From assembly GCA_958296245.1 (NCBI GenBank), contig OY282458.1:806001-870000 (forward strand): a stretch of DNA of 64,000 nucleotides, read 5' to 3'. The position numbers and the translations under genes were made by a program. The notes under the pieces are model-generated. The model was not told the DNA's origin and ran no database searches. It saw nothing but the letters and a program-made list of their open reading frames with translations. Below, piece by piece: positions 22,401-25,649 of the stretch (the stretch's first letter is position 1; each line of letters opens with the position of its first letter). The stretch comes from an uncultured Dehalococcoidia bacterium. Lineage in GTDB: Bacteria > Chloroflexota > Dehalococcoidia > Lucifugimonadales > G958296245.

Positions 22401-23224
22401 CAGACGATTTGGGCCGCGTGTGGGCCGTCGTCGCGCTCTCGAGCTTCAGCCGGTACGTGCTGACGATAGGCGGCGCGCGCACGCCGACCCCCGAGCCCGT
22501 GACAACGCCCACGCCGACCCCCGAGCCCGTGACGCCCACGCCGACCCCCGTGGCGACGTCCACGCCGACCCCCGTGGCGACGTCTACGCCTGCGCCGACT
22601 GCTACGTCCACGCCGACTGCGACACCCACGCCCGCGCCGACTGCTACGTCCACACCGACTGCTACGCCCGCGCCGACTGCGACGCCCACGCCCGCGCCGA
22701 CTGCGACGCCCACGCCCGCACCGACTGCGGCGCCCACGCCCGCGCCGACTGCGGCGCCCACGCCCGCGCCGACTGCGGCGCCGAGGCCCGCGCCGACTGC
22801 GACGCCGACACCCGCGCCGACTGCGACGCCGACGCCCACGCCTGCGCCGACCGCGACGCCCACGCCCGCACCGACTGCGACGCCAACGCCCGCACCGACC
22901 GCAACGCCGACACCCGCGCCGACTGCGACGCCCACGCCTGCACCGACCGCGACGCCGACACCCGCGCCGACCGCGACGCCAACACCCGCGCCGACTGCGA
23001 CGCCCACGCCCGCGCCGACTGCGACGCCCACGCCCGCGCCGACCGCGACGGCGACACCCGCGCCGACTGCGACGCCCACGCCCGTAGTGGCGCCAACGGT
23101 CCAGCCGGAAGAAGGTGGAGGCGGCGCCCTGTGGCTGATCCTTGGCAGCGTGCTCGCGGCCATCATCGCCGCAGCCGCCGGCGGGTTCTTCTACCTCAGG
23201 TTCTACCGCGAACCGCAGCGCTGA
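1472..23224 (+). CDS. Giant secreted FN3-repeat surface protein with membrane anchor
   Basis: About 7,250 aa. The ATG at 1472 is preferred to a GTG at 1445: AGGGG lies ~11 nt upstream and a signal peptide follows at once (GGHRRLNWK, hydrophobic AAAGLLAVVLAFVSA, then GGRAQ). Residues ~40-6710 are about 67 fibronectin-III-type modules of ~99 aa by my count, each with an LxWTAP strand, a YTLQRK or YRLERK strand, SATSYSDTGL, YTYRIRA and W(S)N. Units 7 and 28 (FDVRGEQ/FDLRGEQ) are divergent. After the array come a poly-Gly linker (~21640-21700), a BACON-like domain (~21720-22050), a beta domain with an ETPDGSVQLTVP stretch (~22080-22480), a Pro/Thr stalk (22485-23090) and a membrane helix (WLILGSVLAAIIAAAAGGFF) with a short basic tail. 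The likely role is a long adhesin or matrix fibre; the ligand is unknown. There is no LPXTG motif, enzyme domain or cohesin. Confidence 0.9.
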   Translation: MGGHRRLNWKMAAAGLLAVVLAFVSADGGRAQTATEPDKVTDLTAAADATNGATQINLSWSTPSDGGSPLAEYELRRKTGSTSYVLVSANIGGSATSYSDTGLTPGTTYTYVIRAVNAEGEGQWSTDASASTDATPPAAVSDLAATATSATTMGLTWTAPNSHGANISGYTLQRKAGSGSYAAVSTTITGTATSYSDTGLTPGTAYTYQIRAVNSEGDAGWSNAASATTQAAQLPSAVTDLMASTTSATEIDLEWTAPADGGSPITRYTLQRKAGSGNYEDVSSAIGSSASSYSDSGLTYLTTYTYHIRAANSAGNGVWSNEASATTDAVALAQCNPFGAGCFEPDPIADLSATKDATNGAREIDLAWSRPRNGGAPILRYTLQRQAGSGSFGAVSSSIAAGATTYSDSSLTPATTYTYRIRAENSVGGASWSNTPSATTDDAPPDAVADLAAARDGTNGRTEIDLTWSTPAANGEDITDYTLQRKSGGGSYADIATSTIEVGDTSYSDTGLMPGTAYTYRIRATNSEGDAGWSNDASATTQAAAAPARITDLSATSPSSHQVNLTWTAPAANGAAITSYTLQRKVGSGSYTEVSSTIAASETSYSDTGLTPEVTYTYQIRAVNSVGNAVWSNEDSATTVRAERPSVPFDVRGEQLGGSATAGPTGTRLRWERANGDDDLYQAFIYERGNWDRRIGVILRPFPLDTWDLHRSNLNHGTTYRYRVRAFSYESRDGPFGYADITVGAPAAGTLSAPTVSNASVVLSWTASTRVFGNPITGFRVERRIGHTGPWDLITTATSTATTYTDDTATGNTTYRYRIRAVNSVGVGDATRQQSVTLGAGRPGAPTGLSATASGWSAVDLTWTAPASDGGDDITGYTLHRKAGSGSYATTTTSIGASATSYSDTGLTANTAYTYRIQAVNSHGGGGWSNEESETTGTRAPDAVSDLTATVDATNGATEIDLSWTAPVDNGLAITGYTLQRKSGSRSYADVSTNIAASATSYSDTGLMPNVTYTYRIQARNSAGAGDWSNELDATTDVAPPAAVSDLSATKDGTNSSTEIDLSWTAPEDNGREITGYTLQRKSGSGSYANVSTSIAASATSYSDTGLTPGTTYTYQIRATNSVGDGDWSNEPSATTDAVPDAVSDLTATKDATNGSTEIDLTWTAPADNGAAITGYTLQRKSGTGSYADVDTNIAASATSYSDTGLTPGTKYTYQIRAANSVGDAAWSNQPSATTDKAAPAAVSDLTATKDATNGSTEIDLSWTAPADNGAAITSYTLQRKSGSRSFADIATTTATSYSDTDLAPGTEYTYRLRAVNSVGDGAWSNEPSETTDAIAPAAVTDLSATKDATNGAREIDLTWTAPATGGSAITSYTLQRKSAGGYANVSTGIAGSATSYSDTGVTPGTTYTYRIRATNSVGDAGWSNEDSATTDTAAPDRITDLTATKDATNGRTQINLSWTAPASNGASITSYTLQVLSTDPRFLTWTALTAPSASATSYSHTGLRPASSYQYRIRATNSEGDAPWSNVPLRSTDTAPPDAVTDLSATKSGARRVNLSWTAPAANGEAITSYTLHRKVGSGSYSTTTTSIAGSATSYGDTDVTPGTTYTYRIRAVNSVGSAGWSNEDSATTDNAAPDSITDLSAARDADNPARKLNLTWTKPAANGRPITSYELQVITSADPFPLWRPLPAPSTATTTYSHTGLTPGATYSYRIRARNSVGVPAWSGDNVSRFLRTASLPPDRITNLRATKDATNGAREIDLSWSAPAANGANISGYTLQRKVGSGSFTDLSTNIAASATSYSDAGLTPGTTYAYQIRATNSEGDADWSNEDSETTDTAVPDAITDLTATKSGARRVDLTWSTPAANGAAISAYTLQRKAGSGSYADVSSTITAASTSYADTVTPGMTYKYRIRAVNSVGNADWSNEPSATTDNAVPDAITDLTATPTASDPHRSVDLVFTTPANNGAAIDRYSVRRRWGTPTLTQWKLVSPSDTVVDGSKTSYTWDNLDPNTAYRFDIIPRNSVGNGELSNVASVTTEATAAPDAITDLAATSTSARGIDLTWTAPDANGEPISGYTLQRKTGDGSYATTTTTIEGGDTSYSDTGLTPATKYTYRLRARNSVGAGGWSNELVETTPAAVPDAVTDLSATKDATNGAREIDLSWSAPAANGAAITGYTLRRMEPGVTWETVADSITTTSYSDTGVRPATAYSYYVYATNSVGDGPWSETASATTDDAAPDAVDDLSATSMSAREILVEWTPPAANGQPIGGYTLQRRAGVEVYEDIATTTIAAGATSYSDTGLTPATTYTYRLQARNSVGAGGWSNEASGTTHNDAPDAVDDLSATAASSDPHRAVDLQWSAPAANGAAIASYRLERKVDGGSYEVASSTLAAAVTNTGYSIHTDTGLTPGTKYTYRIRATNSVGDAGWSNEPIARTNAAQVPSAATLSAAKDGARAINLSWAAPADNGADITSYTLERKRGSGSFAPVSSTITATSTSYRDTGLTPWETYTYRIRAVNSVGDAGWSNEPSATTDQAPPGRVTNLGATKLGARSIRLSWNTPANYGRNFAGYRLERKAGSGSWELASDSIADFAIVHTDTGLTPGTRYTYRIRGKNALGNAEWSNEPSATTDTAVPDTITDLAATKDATNGATEINLTWTAPAANGAAITGYTLQRKAGTGSYVGVSPGPLAGVTSYSDVALATSTAYTYRLRATNSVGDAGWSNEPVATTDAGGGDAPSDGPFDLRGEQNGGSATLPPTGSLVKWGDAPGATSYQFQYSTDGGTTWAPDPPFGYGASSKEHGLGSTHITAGTTYWYRVRGVNGGGVGAWDTIDITPGAPAAYSGFTAAVSDASVAITLGTAPTRVFGSAITSILVERRIGNTGPWERVATLGAGSGVWTDSTAVGNTTYVYRARAVSVVGVGDPSPQKRVTLGPGRPGAPTGLSATASTASGVDLTWTAPDDNGGAAVSGYVLERSAGSGAYTVVSSAIAASATSYEDTGLTPSTAYKYRIQAVNAHGTSGWSGEASATTPATSKPGRITDLAAIPDPTDGDTEILLGWTPPAANGPAITGITLERKTGSGSYEVIATSTIPTSAVNYVDEGLTPVTAYTYRMRATNSLGDAAWSDEVSATTRAGVPDAITDLSATLSSSDPYRVVDLSWTTPAGNGANITGYRLERKAGSGSFTLVSSSIGASATSYEDTGLTNGTTYTYRIRAVNSAGDADWSNERIVMTTAAGAPATITDLSATKDATNGAREVNLAWTAPASDGAAITRYELERKAGSGSYAVASSTIAASATSYEDTGLTPGTTYTYQIRAVNSVGNAAWSNEPAVTTDNAPPDAVDDLGATASTSDPYRTVELTWTAPVANGANITGYRLERMSGSGSFTLVSSSILASATSYTDTGLTAGTFYTYRIRATNSVGNGEWSGDSGVTTRAAIAPDAITDLAATSTSANSIVLAWTAPADNGAVISSYTIERKEGSGSYAALSSGPGASATTFTDTGLTPATQYTYRLRAWNSAGAGGWSNQLSATTDNAEPARITDLSATAASETTVRLTWTKPAANGAAITSYTLQRKSGTGSYADGATILGIGASATSYSDTGLDPATTYTYRLRAVNSVGDAAWSNEAPATTPAAGAPDGANDLAATKDATNGETEIDLSWTAPDDNGESITRYELQRKAGGSYTDVSTTIGASATSYSDTGLTPGTTYTYRLRAVNSVGDGAWSNEPSETTDNAAPAAVSDLAATAASATSINLTWTAPNNHGETITGYTLQRKSGSGNYADVSTSIGASATSYSNMGLTPATAYMYRIRAANSEGDGAWSNAPSATTGNAAPAAITDLTATKDATNGATEIDLAWTAPNNHGAAITGYTLQRKSGSGNYADVSPAPSASATSYSDTGLTPNVTYTYRIRAKNSEGDAEWSNEDDETTDFAPPDAITDLTATKDATNGATRINLTWSTPPDNGRAITSYTLQRKAGSGIYADVSTNIGASATTTTDRSLTPATTYTYRIRAVSSAGGAEWSNEDSATTDNDVPADITDLSATKDATNGSTQINLTWSAPANHGEAITGYTIQRISDDRPMWTNLPVAASATSYSDTGLTPGQEHAYNIRATNSVGDAEWSNSALATTDAAAPATITDLTATKDTTNGATEIDLAWTAPFGNGAAISGYTLQRKSGGGNYADVATSTIAAGDTSYSDTGLTPATEYTYRLRAVNSVGNAEWSNEDSETTDNDAPARIMDLSATASSANDIRLTWSTPAAHGAVINAYELQRKVGVGNYTTVTSGPSVGDTSFSDSGLTPSTAYTYRLRAKNSVGNGEWSNEASDTTPAPGAPSGASDLAATKDATDGATEIDLTWSTPADNGSLITGYTLQRKSSTEGYADVSTEITATSTSYSDTDLTPATAYTYRIRAVNSVGDGAWSNEPSVTTDDAAPAAVAPLGATAVSSTSIRLSWSAPAAHGEAITGYMLQRKSGSGNYANVSTNIGGSATSYTDTGLTPATTYTYRIRAANSLGNGPWSSDAGATTNDAAPAAVSTLTATADGATEIDLSWTAPANHGEAITGYRLERKAGSGAFTLVSSTIAAGATSYTDTGLTPATAYTYRILAANSIGDGAWSNEDSETTDNAEPAAISGFTATKDATNGRTQINLSWSAPATNGASIINYTIQRKAGSGNYATVATRGASAIRYSDTGLTPGTAYTYRIRANNSVGAGAWSNEPSATTDNAKPARITDLSASATSRTEVRLTWTTPANHGSAITSYRLERKTGSGNYVLQASSPIAAGATSYADTSSITANTAYTYRLRAVNSIGNADWSNEASDTTPAAGAPAGAADLTANKDATNGRTEIDLAWTAPADNGAAITSYTLQRKADMGTYANVSTTIGGSATSTTDTGLTPGTAYTYRLRAVNSVGNGAWSNEPSATTDNAPPATIAGFTATTDATNGATQIDLAWTAPNNHGAAITSYTLQRKSGGGVYADVSPAPSASATSYSDTGLTPATAYTYRIRAVNSVGNADWSNEPSATTDDAPPAAIAGFTATKDATNGATEIDLAWTAPANHGEAITGYTLQRKSGSGVYADVATNIASSATSYSDTGLTPATAYTYRIRAVNSVGNAEWSNEPSATTDKAAPAAVSTLTATKDGTNGATEIDLAWTAPANHGAAITGYSLERKAGSGAFTLVSSSIGASDTSYSDTGLTPATAYTYRIRATNSIGDGAWSNEPSETTDNAAPAAVTNLSATAASSVAIRLSWSAPATNGAAIINYTLQRKAGSGNYATVATRHASAIRYSDTGLTPGTEYTYRIRATNSVGAGGWSSEASATTNAAAPARITDLTATKDATNGATEIDLSWTAPATNGAAISSYTLHAKTGSAPYALVSSNIAAGATSYSDTGLTPATAYTYQIQAVNSVGAGAWSNEDSDTTDNAEPAAVADLSATKDATNGATEIDLSWTAPAANGAAISSYTLQRKSGSGVYTNVSTTIAASATSYSDTGLMPATTYTYQIRAVNSVGNADWSNEPSETTDALAPSAVSDLSATAPGSTAIDLSWTAPAANGAAISSYTLQRQAGSGTYTDVSTSIAAGATSYSDSSLTPATAYKYRIRAVNSVGNAGWSNEASATTNNAVPATVGDLAAAPASANPYTSVALTWTAPAANGANITSYTLQRKTGGGSYANVATNIAAGATSYTDTGRTSGTAYTYQIRAVNSVGEASWSNQATVTTTAVGAPDAITDLSATKDATNGATEIDLSWTTPDNNGNPILSYTLQRKAGSGTYTDVSTSIAAGATTYSDAGLTPATAYTYRLQAKNTTGAAPWSNTPSVTTDTAPPAAVANLAAGAVSSDPYRSAALTWTAPAANGANITGYRLERKAGSGSFTLVSSSIAAGATSYSDTGLTPGTTYTYRIRAVNSVGSGAWSNEPTYTTTATSAPDAVSDLAAAGGSSDPYRTASLTWTAPAANGASITGYRLERKAGSGSFGLVSSSIAAGATSYTDTGLTPGTTYTYRIRAVNSAGNAMWSNTDDVIMVSTTAPDTITDLSATKDGTNGATEIDLAWSTPNANGEAITGYRLERKAGSGNYGLLSSSIAVGATTYTDTGLTPATQYTYRLRATNSVGDSAWSNEPSDTTDNAAPARITDLAATAASANAVSLTWTAPAAHGAAINQYSVERKVGSGSYVALSSAPSASATSYTDFSATPATTYTYRLRAWNTEGGGDWSNGALATTPAAGAPDAVAGLTATKDATNGGTEIDLAWTAPATNGAAITGYTLQRKAGSGTYTNVSTSIAAGATSYSDTGLTPGTAYTYRIRAASSAGSGAWSNEPSATTDNAAPAAVSNLTATKDATNGARGIDLAWTAPNNHGAAISAYRLERKVGSGAFALLSSSIAVSTTSYTDTGLTPATAYTYRIRATNSVGDAAWSNEASATTDAAPPDAVTGLTATTDATNGAREIDLSWTAPAANGAAISGYRLERKAGSGSYGLVSSTIGAGATSYSDTGLTPATAYTYRIRAVNSAGNAAWSNDPNVTTDNAAPARITGLSATAASSTAMRLSWTAPAAHGAAISGYRLERKAGSGPYGLVSSTIGAGATSYTDTGLTPGTRYTYRIRAANSVGDAAWSNEPSRTARDPAAPAAITNLSATRDATNGAREIDLTWTAPDDNGAAITGYTLQRRAGSGSYANVSTSIAAGATSYTDAGLTPGTRYTYRIRAANSIGDGAWSNTPSATTRAPVADTPPPTDDGGGGGDGGGGGGGGGGGGSADPPAANVIALEPAAMSFTVRQGGGGLPPKAFAVWNTKSEDMNFSVLKNVRWFTATLSQGSSNGPDDRVEGSVSLSANAAGLEVGTYTGLLRIASDTAENSPQRVTVTLTVLGPATAWDVVRPGRSAQIETPDGSVQLTVPADAASAGVEIRMKRLDVPTLAAPPAESGPVTLAVELDTFDADTGLLKPTQYSSAVSLRFRLPDDEGAACGDGRARVYRVADEGGWTLLTHRCETDDLGRVWAVVALSSFSRYVLTIGGARTPTPEPVTTPTPTPEPVTPTPTPVATSTPTPVATSTPAPTATSTPTATPTPAPTATSTPTATPAPTATPTPAPTATPTPAPTAAPTPAPTAAPTPAPTAAPRPAPTATPTPAPTATPTPTPAPTATPTPAPTATPTPAPTATPTPAPTATPTPAPTATPTPAPTATPTPAPTATPTPAPTATPTPAPTATATPAPTATPTPVVAPTVQPEEGGGGALWLILGSVLAAIIAAAAGGFFYLRFYREPQR
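1570..21606 (+). repeat. ~300-bp tandem module array (about 67 FN3 units)
   Basis: The coding DNA of the giant gene is a tandem array with a ~300-bp period. Adjacent units are often identical over tens of bases (for example around GCGACCAGCTACTCGGACAC), most strongly in the 3' half from ~13 kb on. Units 7-9 (about 3397-4281) are paralogous to units 28-30 (about 9665-10563), and multi-unit blocks recur further downstream, so the array grew by single-unit and block duplication. Such an array is a hotspot for recombination and for assembly collapse. Confidence 0.9.
22485..23090 (+). repeat. 24-bp tandem repeat coding for the Pro/Thr stalk
   Basis: A near-exact 24-bp unit (CCCACGCCCGCGCCGACTGC plus GACG and variants) coding PTPAPTAT is repeated about twenty times. 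It is preceded by looser PTPEPV and PVATST units. The peptide should form an extended polyproline-type, probably glycosylated stalk that lifts the array away from the membrane. Repeat number is likely to vary between strains. Confidence 0.9.
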
Positions 23225-23232
23225 ACCCGCAA

Positions 23233-23270
23233 CGGCGCGGACGCCCCTCGCGGGCGCACTCCCCGCGCCG
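23233..23270 (+). terminator. Possible terminator of the giant gene
   Basis: Inverted repeat CGGCGCGG (23233-23240) and CCGCGCCG (23263-23270), with a second GCCC/GGGC pairing inside, starts 9 bp after the stop codon. The following T-rich stretch (TTTTGGTTTGTTT) begins 11 bp further on, so this is only a fair match to an intrinsic terminator. Confidence 0.35.
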
Positions 23271-23273
23271 CGC

Positions 23274-23302
23274 TGGACAGTTTTGGTTTGTTTCAGTAGA
23301 AT
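23274..23302 (+). promoter_or_regulatory. Promoter of the marR-ABC operon
   Basis: TGGACA (23274-23279) and TAGAAT (23297-23302) are separated by 17 bp, each hexamer one base off consensus. Transcription would start near 23309, inside the palindrome described next. Confidence 0.65.
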
Positions 23303-23304
23303 AG

Positions 23305-23319
23305 TTCGCGTAAGGCGAA
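23305..23319 (+). promoter_or_regulatory. Palindromic operator candidate for the MarR-family regulator
   Basis: TTCGC-GTAAG-GCGAA is a perfect 5-bp inverted repeat with a 5-bp centre. It begins 3 bp after the -10 box and covers the predicted start of transcription, the usual place for an autorepressing MarR dimer. It lies ~18 bp upstream of the marR ATG. Confidence 0.5.
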
Positions 23320-23336
23320 GTTTTTAGAGGCGGGCG

Positions 23337-23846
23337 ATGGTTGAAGATCGGGATGGTCTGGCTAAGCGCTTCGTAGAGGCCATGCAGTGCATATCCGTTC
23401 AGATGCGGTCTCAGCCTCCCGCCGGGCGCGTCGGCCCGGAGTTGACGATGCCACAGACGAGGACGTTGTTCCACCTGAGCGGAGGCCCCAAGAGAATGCG
23501 GGAAATTGCTTCCTTCCTCCACACGGGCATGCCGTCCGCAACCAGCATGATCGACCGGTTGGTAAAGAAGGGGCTGGTGCGGAGGGTCGAGGACCCTGAC
23601 GACCGCCGGGTGGTCGCCTGTGAGCTTACGGGCGGCGGAACGGATGCGGTGGAGCGGTTCTGGAGGGTGAGCCGAGATCGGGCCGAGTCGATGGCCGACG
23701 CCCTGGCGGACGAGGAGTTGGCGCAGGTGGCCCCGGCGCTGGAGGTCTTGGCCGCCGCCGCCCGCCGTGATTCGGCGGGGTCCGGAGAGCATGAGAGACG
23801 CGGGGCCGCCCCGGCGGGTCAGGCCGTAGCCGTTAAGAGGGGCTGA
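23337..23846 (+). CDS. MarR-family transcriptional regulator
   Basis: 169 aa, usual MarR size. It shows the winged-helix core: TMPQTRTLFHLS, then MREIASFLHTGMPSATSMIDRLVKKGLV (helix-turn-helix) and the wing VRRVEDPDDRRVVACELT with the conserved DxRR of the family. Helices at both ends should form the dimer interface; the last ~25 residues are low-complexity. A GAGG lies ~6 nt before the ATG. The stop codon is 3 bp upstream of the first ABC gene, so the three genes form one operon. By analogy with other marR-ABC-ABC operons it is probably a local repressor released by a lipophilic compound or drug; the ligand is not evident. Confidence 0.9.
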   Translation: MVEDRDGLAKRFVEAMQCISVQMRSQPPAGRVGPELTMPQTRTLFHLSGGPKRMREIASFLHTGMPSATSMIDRLVKKGLVRRVEDPDDRRVVACELTGGGTDAVERFWRVSRDRAESMADALADEELAQVAPALEVLAAAARRDSAGSGEHERRGAAPAGQAVAVKRG

Positions 23847-23849
23847 GGT

Positions 23850-25649
23850 ATGGCGGTGATTGCGGACAGCCGCCGGGCAGCGGAGCCCTCGACCCTTGCG
23901 GTGCTCATACGTCTGTCAAGGTATGGGATCAATCACAAGAGATACATGGCCGGTGCGTTTCTCGCGTTGGCGGGAGCCGCCGCCACTGCGATGTTCGTCC
24001 CCTATCTCCTCGGCGTCGCTATTGACATGGCCGTCGAGAGCGGCTTGGAGCGCGACCTCCTCGTGGTCGCCGGCGCCATTCTCGCCGTAAGTGTGTTGCG
24101 GGGCATATTCGGCTACGGGCAAAACTATCTGTCCGAGGCGGTAGCCGAGAAGGCTGCCTACGACTTGCGGAACGACTTCTTCCGGAAGCTCCAGGGCCTT
24201 AGCTTCGGCTTCCACGACCGCCAGCAGACGGGCAATTTGATGTCCCGGGCCACGGCTGACGTCGAGGTGGTGCGCCGGTTCATCTCCATGGGCCTGATTC
24301 GGGGGCTGTCCACCGTCTTGATGATCGGAATAGTTGCCACCCTCATGCTGACGGCCAACTGGCGCCTTGGTCTCGTTTCTCTGGCTTTCGTGCCCCCCAT
24401 ACTGTGGCGGGCCGTCGTGATGTCGCGGGGGCTCAGGAAGACGTGGAACGACGTGCAGGCAGAGACCGGCCACATGACTACCGTACTCCAGGAGAGCCTA
24501 GCCGGCATCAAGGCCGTCAAGGCGTCCGGGGCTGCGGAACACGTGTCGGCCAAGTTCGAGGAGAAGGCCTCCGTCCTACGAGACCTCACGTACTCGGCGT
24601 TTCGGGTGTTCGCGTCGCAGGGGTCTTTGATAACCTTCATATTCACGAGCGCGACCGGAGCTATCCTCTGGATGGGAGGCCGCGAAATTGCTGCCGGGAG
24701 GCTCACGCCCGGCGAGTTGGCCTCCTTCATCCTCTACATTGGCCTGCTCATGATGCCGGTGCGAATGGTCGGTTGGCTTGTCAACACCTTCGCGCGCGCC
24801 GCGTCGGCCGGCCAGAGGCTCTACGACGTACTGGACGCCGAGTCCCCCGTCCGGGACCGGCCGGCAGCCCGAGCAATGCCGCGGCCCACAGGCCGCGTCA
24901 GGTTCGAAGACGTGTCTCTGCGGTACGAACCCGGGCGCGGGCCCGCCGTGCATAACGTCAATCTGGAAGCTGGCCAGGGGCAGATGGTCGCCATACTCGG
25001 CGCCTCGGGATCCGGTAAGAGCACGCTCGCCCACCTGATACCCCGCTTCTACGACCCAACGGAAGGGATGGTATCCATCGACGGGGTTGACGTCCGCGAC
25101 TACACGCTGGCGTCGTTGCGGAACAACATCGGCATCGTGCTCCAGGACGTGTTCGTCTTCACTGCGTCGCTACGCGACAACATAGCATACGGCGCCCCCG
25201 ACGCTTCCCGGCGCGAGGTCGAGCGCGCCGCCAGGGTTGCCAACCTTCACGACTTCATAGTGGAGCTGCCCGAGGGGTACGACACCTGGGTAGGCGAGCG
25301 CGGGGTTACACTGTCAGGCGGCCAGCGGCAGCGGCTCGCCATTGCCAGGACCATCCTGCTGGACCCGCCCATATTGATCCTGGACGACTCGACCTCCAGC
25401 GTCGACACCGGCACCGAGTACGTGATCCAGCAGGCGCTCGCGGAGGTGGTCAAGGGCAGGACGACGTTCGTAATAGCGCACCGACTGTCCACCGTGCGGC
25501 AGGCGGACTTGATCCTGGTGCTGGAGAACGGCCAGATAGTGGAGCGCGGCGTCCATGAGGAGTTGATGGCCCTGGGCGGCCGATACCGCCGCATCCACGA
25601 CCTGCAACTCAGCCCGCCGGCGGCCGCTTCCGGGGGAGGCGCCGCATGA
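23850..25649 (+). CDS. ABC exporter half-transporter, degenerate-site subunit
   Basis: 599 aa: a six-helix exporter-type membrane domain (~residues 30-330) fused to a nucleotide-binding domain. Visible motifs: Walker A GASGSGKST (~384), Q-loop VLQDVFVF, signature LSGGQRQR (~488), Walker B ILILDDSTSSVD and switch IAHRLSTV. The residue after the Walker B aspartate is Asp, not the catalytic Glu, as in the degenerate half of heterodimeric exporters (TM287/288, BmrCD, LmrCD). It overlaps the next gene by 4 bp (ATGA), which implies co-translation and assembly with it. The expected role is ATP-driven export of lipophilic compounds; the substrate is unknown. Confidence 0.92.
   Translation: MAVIADSRRAAEPSTLAVLIRLSRYGINHKRYMAGAFLALAGAAATAMFVPYLLGVAIDMAVESGLERDLLVVAGAILAVSVLRGIFGYGQNYLSEAVAEKAAYDLRNDFFRKLQGLSFGFHDRQQTGNLMSRATADVEVVRRFISMGLIRGLSTVLMIGIVATLMLTANWRLGLVSLAFVPPILWRAVVMSRGLRKTWNDVQAETGHMTTVLQESLAGIKAVKASGAAEHVSAKFEEKASVLRDLTYSAFRVFASQGSLITFIFTSATGAILWMGGREIAAGRLTPGELASFILYIGLLMMPVRMVGWLVNTFARAASAGQRLYDVLDAESPVRDRPAARAMPRPTGRVRFEDVSLRYEPGRGPAVHNVNLEAGQGQMVAILGASGSGKSTLAHLIPRFYDPTEGMVSIDGVDVRDYTLASLRNNIGIVLQDVFVFTASLRDNIAYGAPDASRREVERAARVANLHDFIVELPEGYDTWVGERGVTLSGGQRQRLAIARTILLDPPILILDDSTSSVDTGTEYVIQQALAEVVKGRTTFVIAHRLSTVRQADLILVLENGQIVERGVHEELMALGGRYRRIHDLQLSPPAAASGGGAA

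Noticed and set aside
21760-23166. Minus-strand 468-aa frame with (VGAGVGVA)n
   Set aside because: Shadow of the 24-bp stalk repeats; no start signal and no domain.
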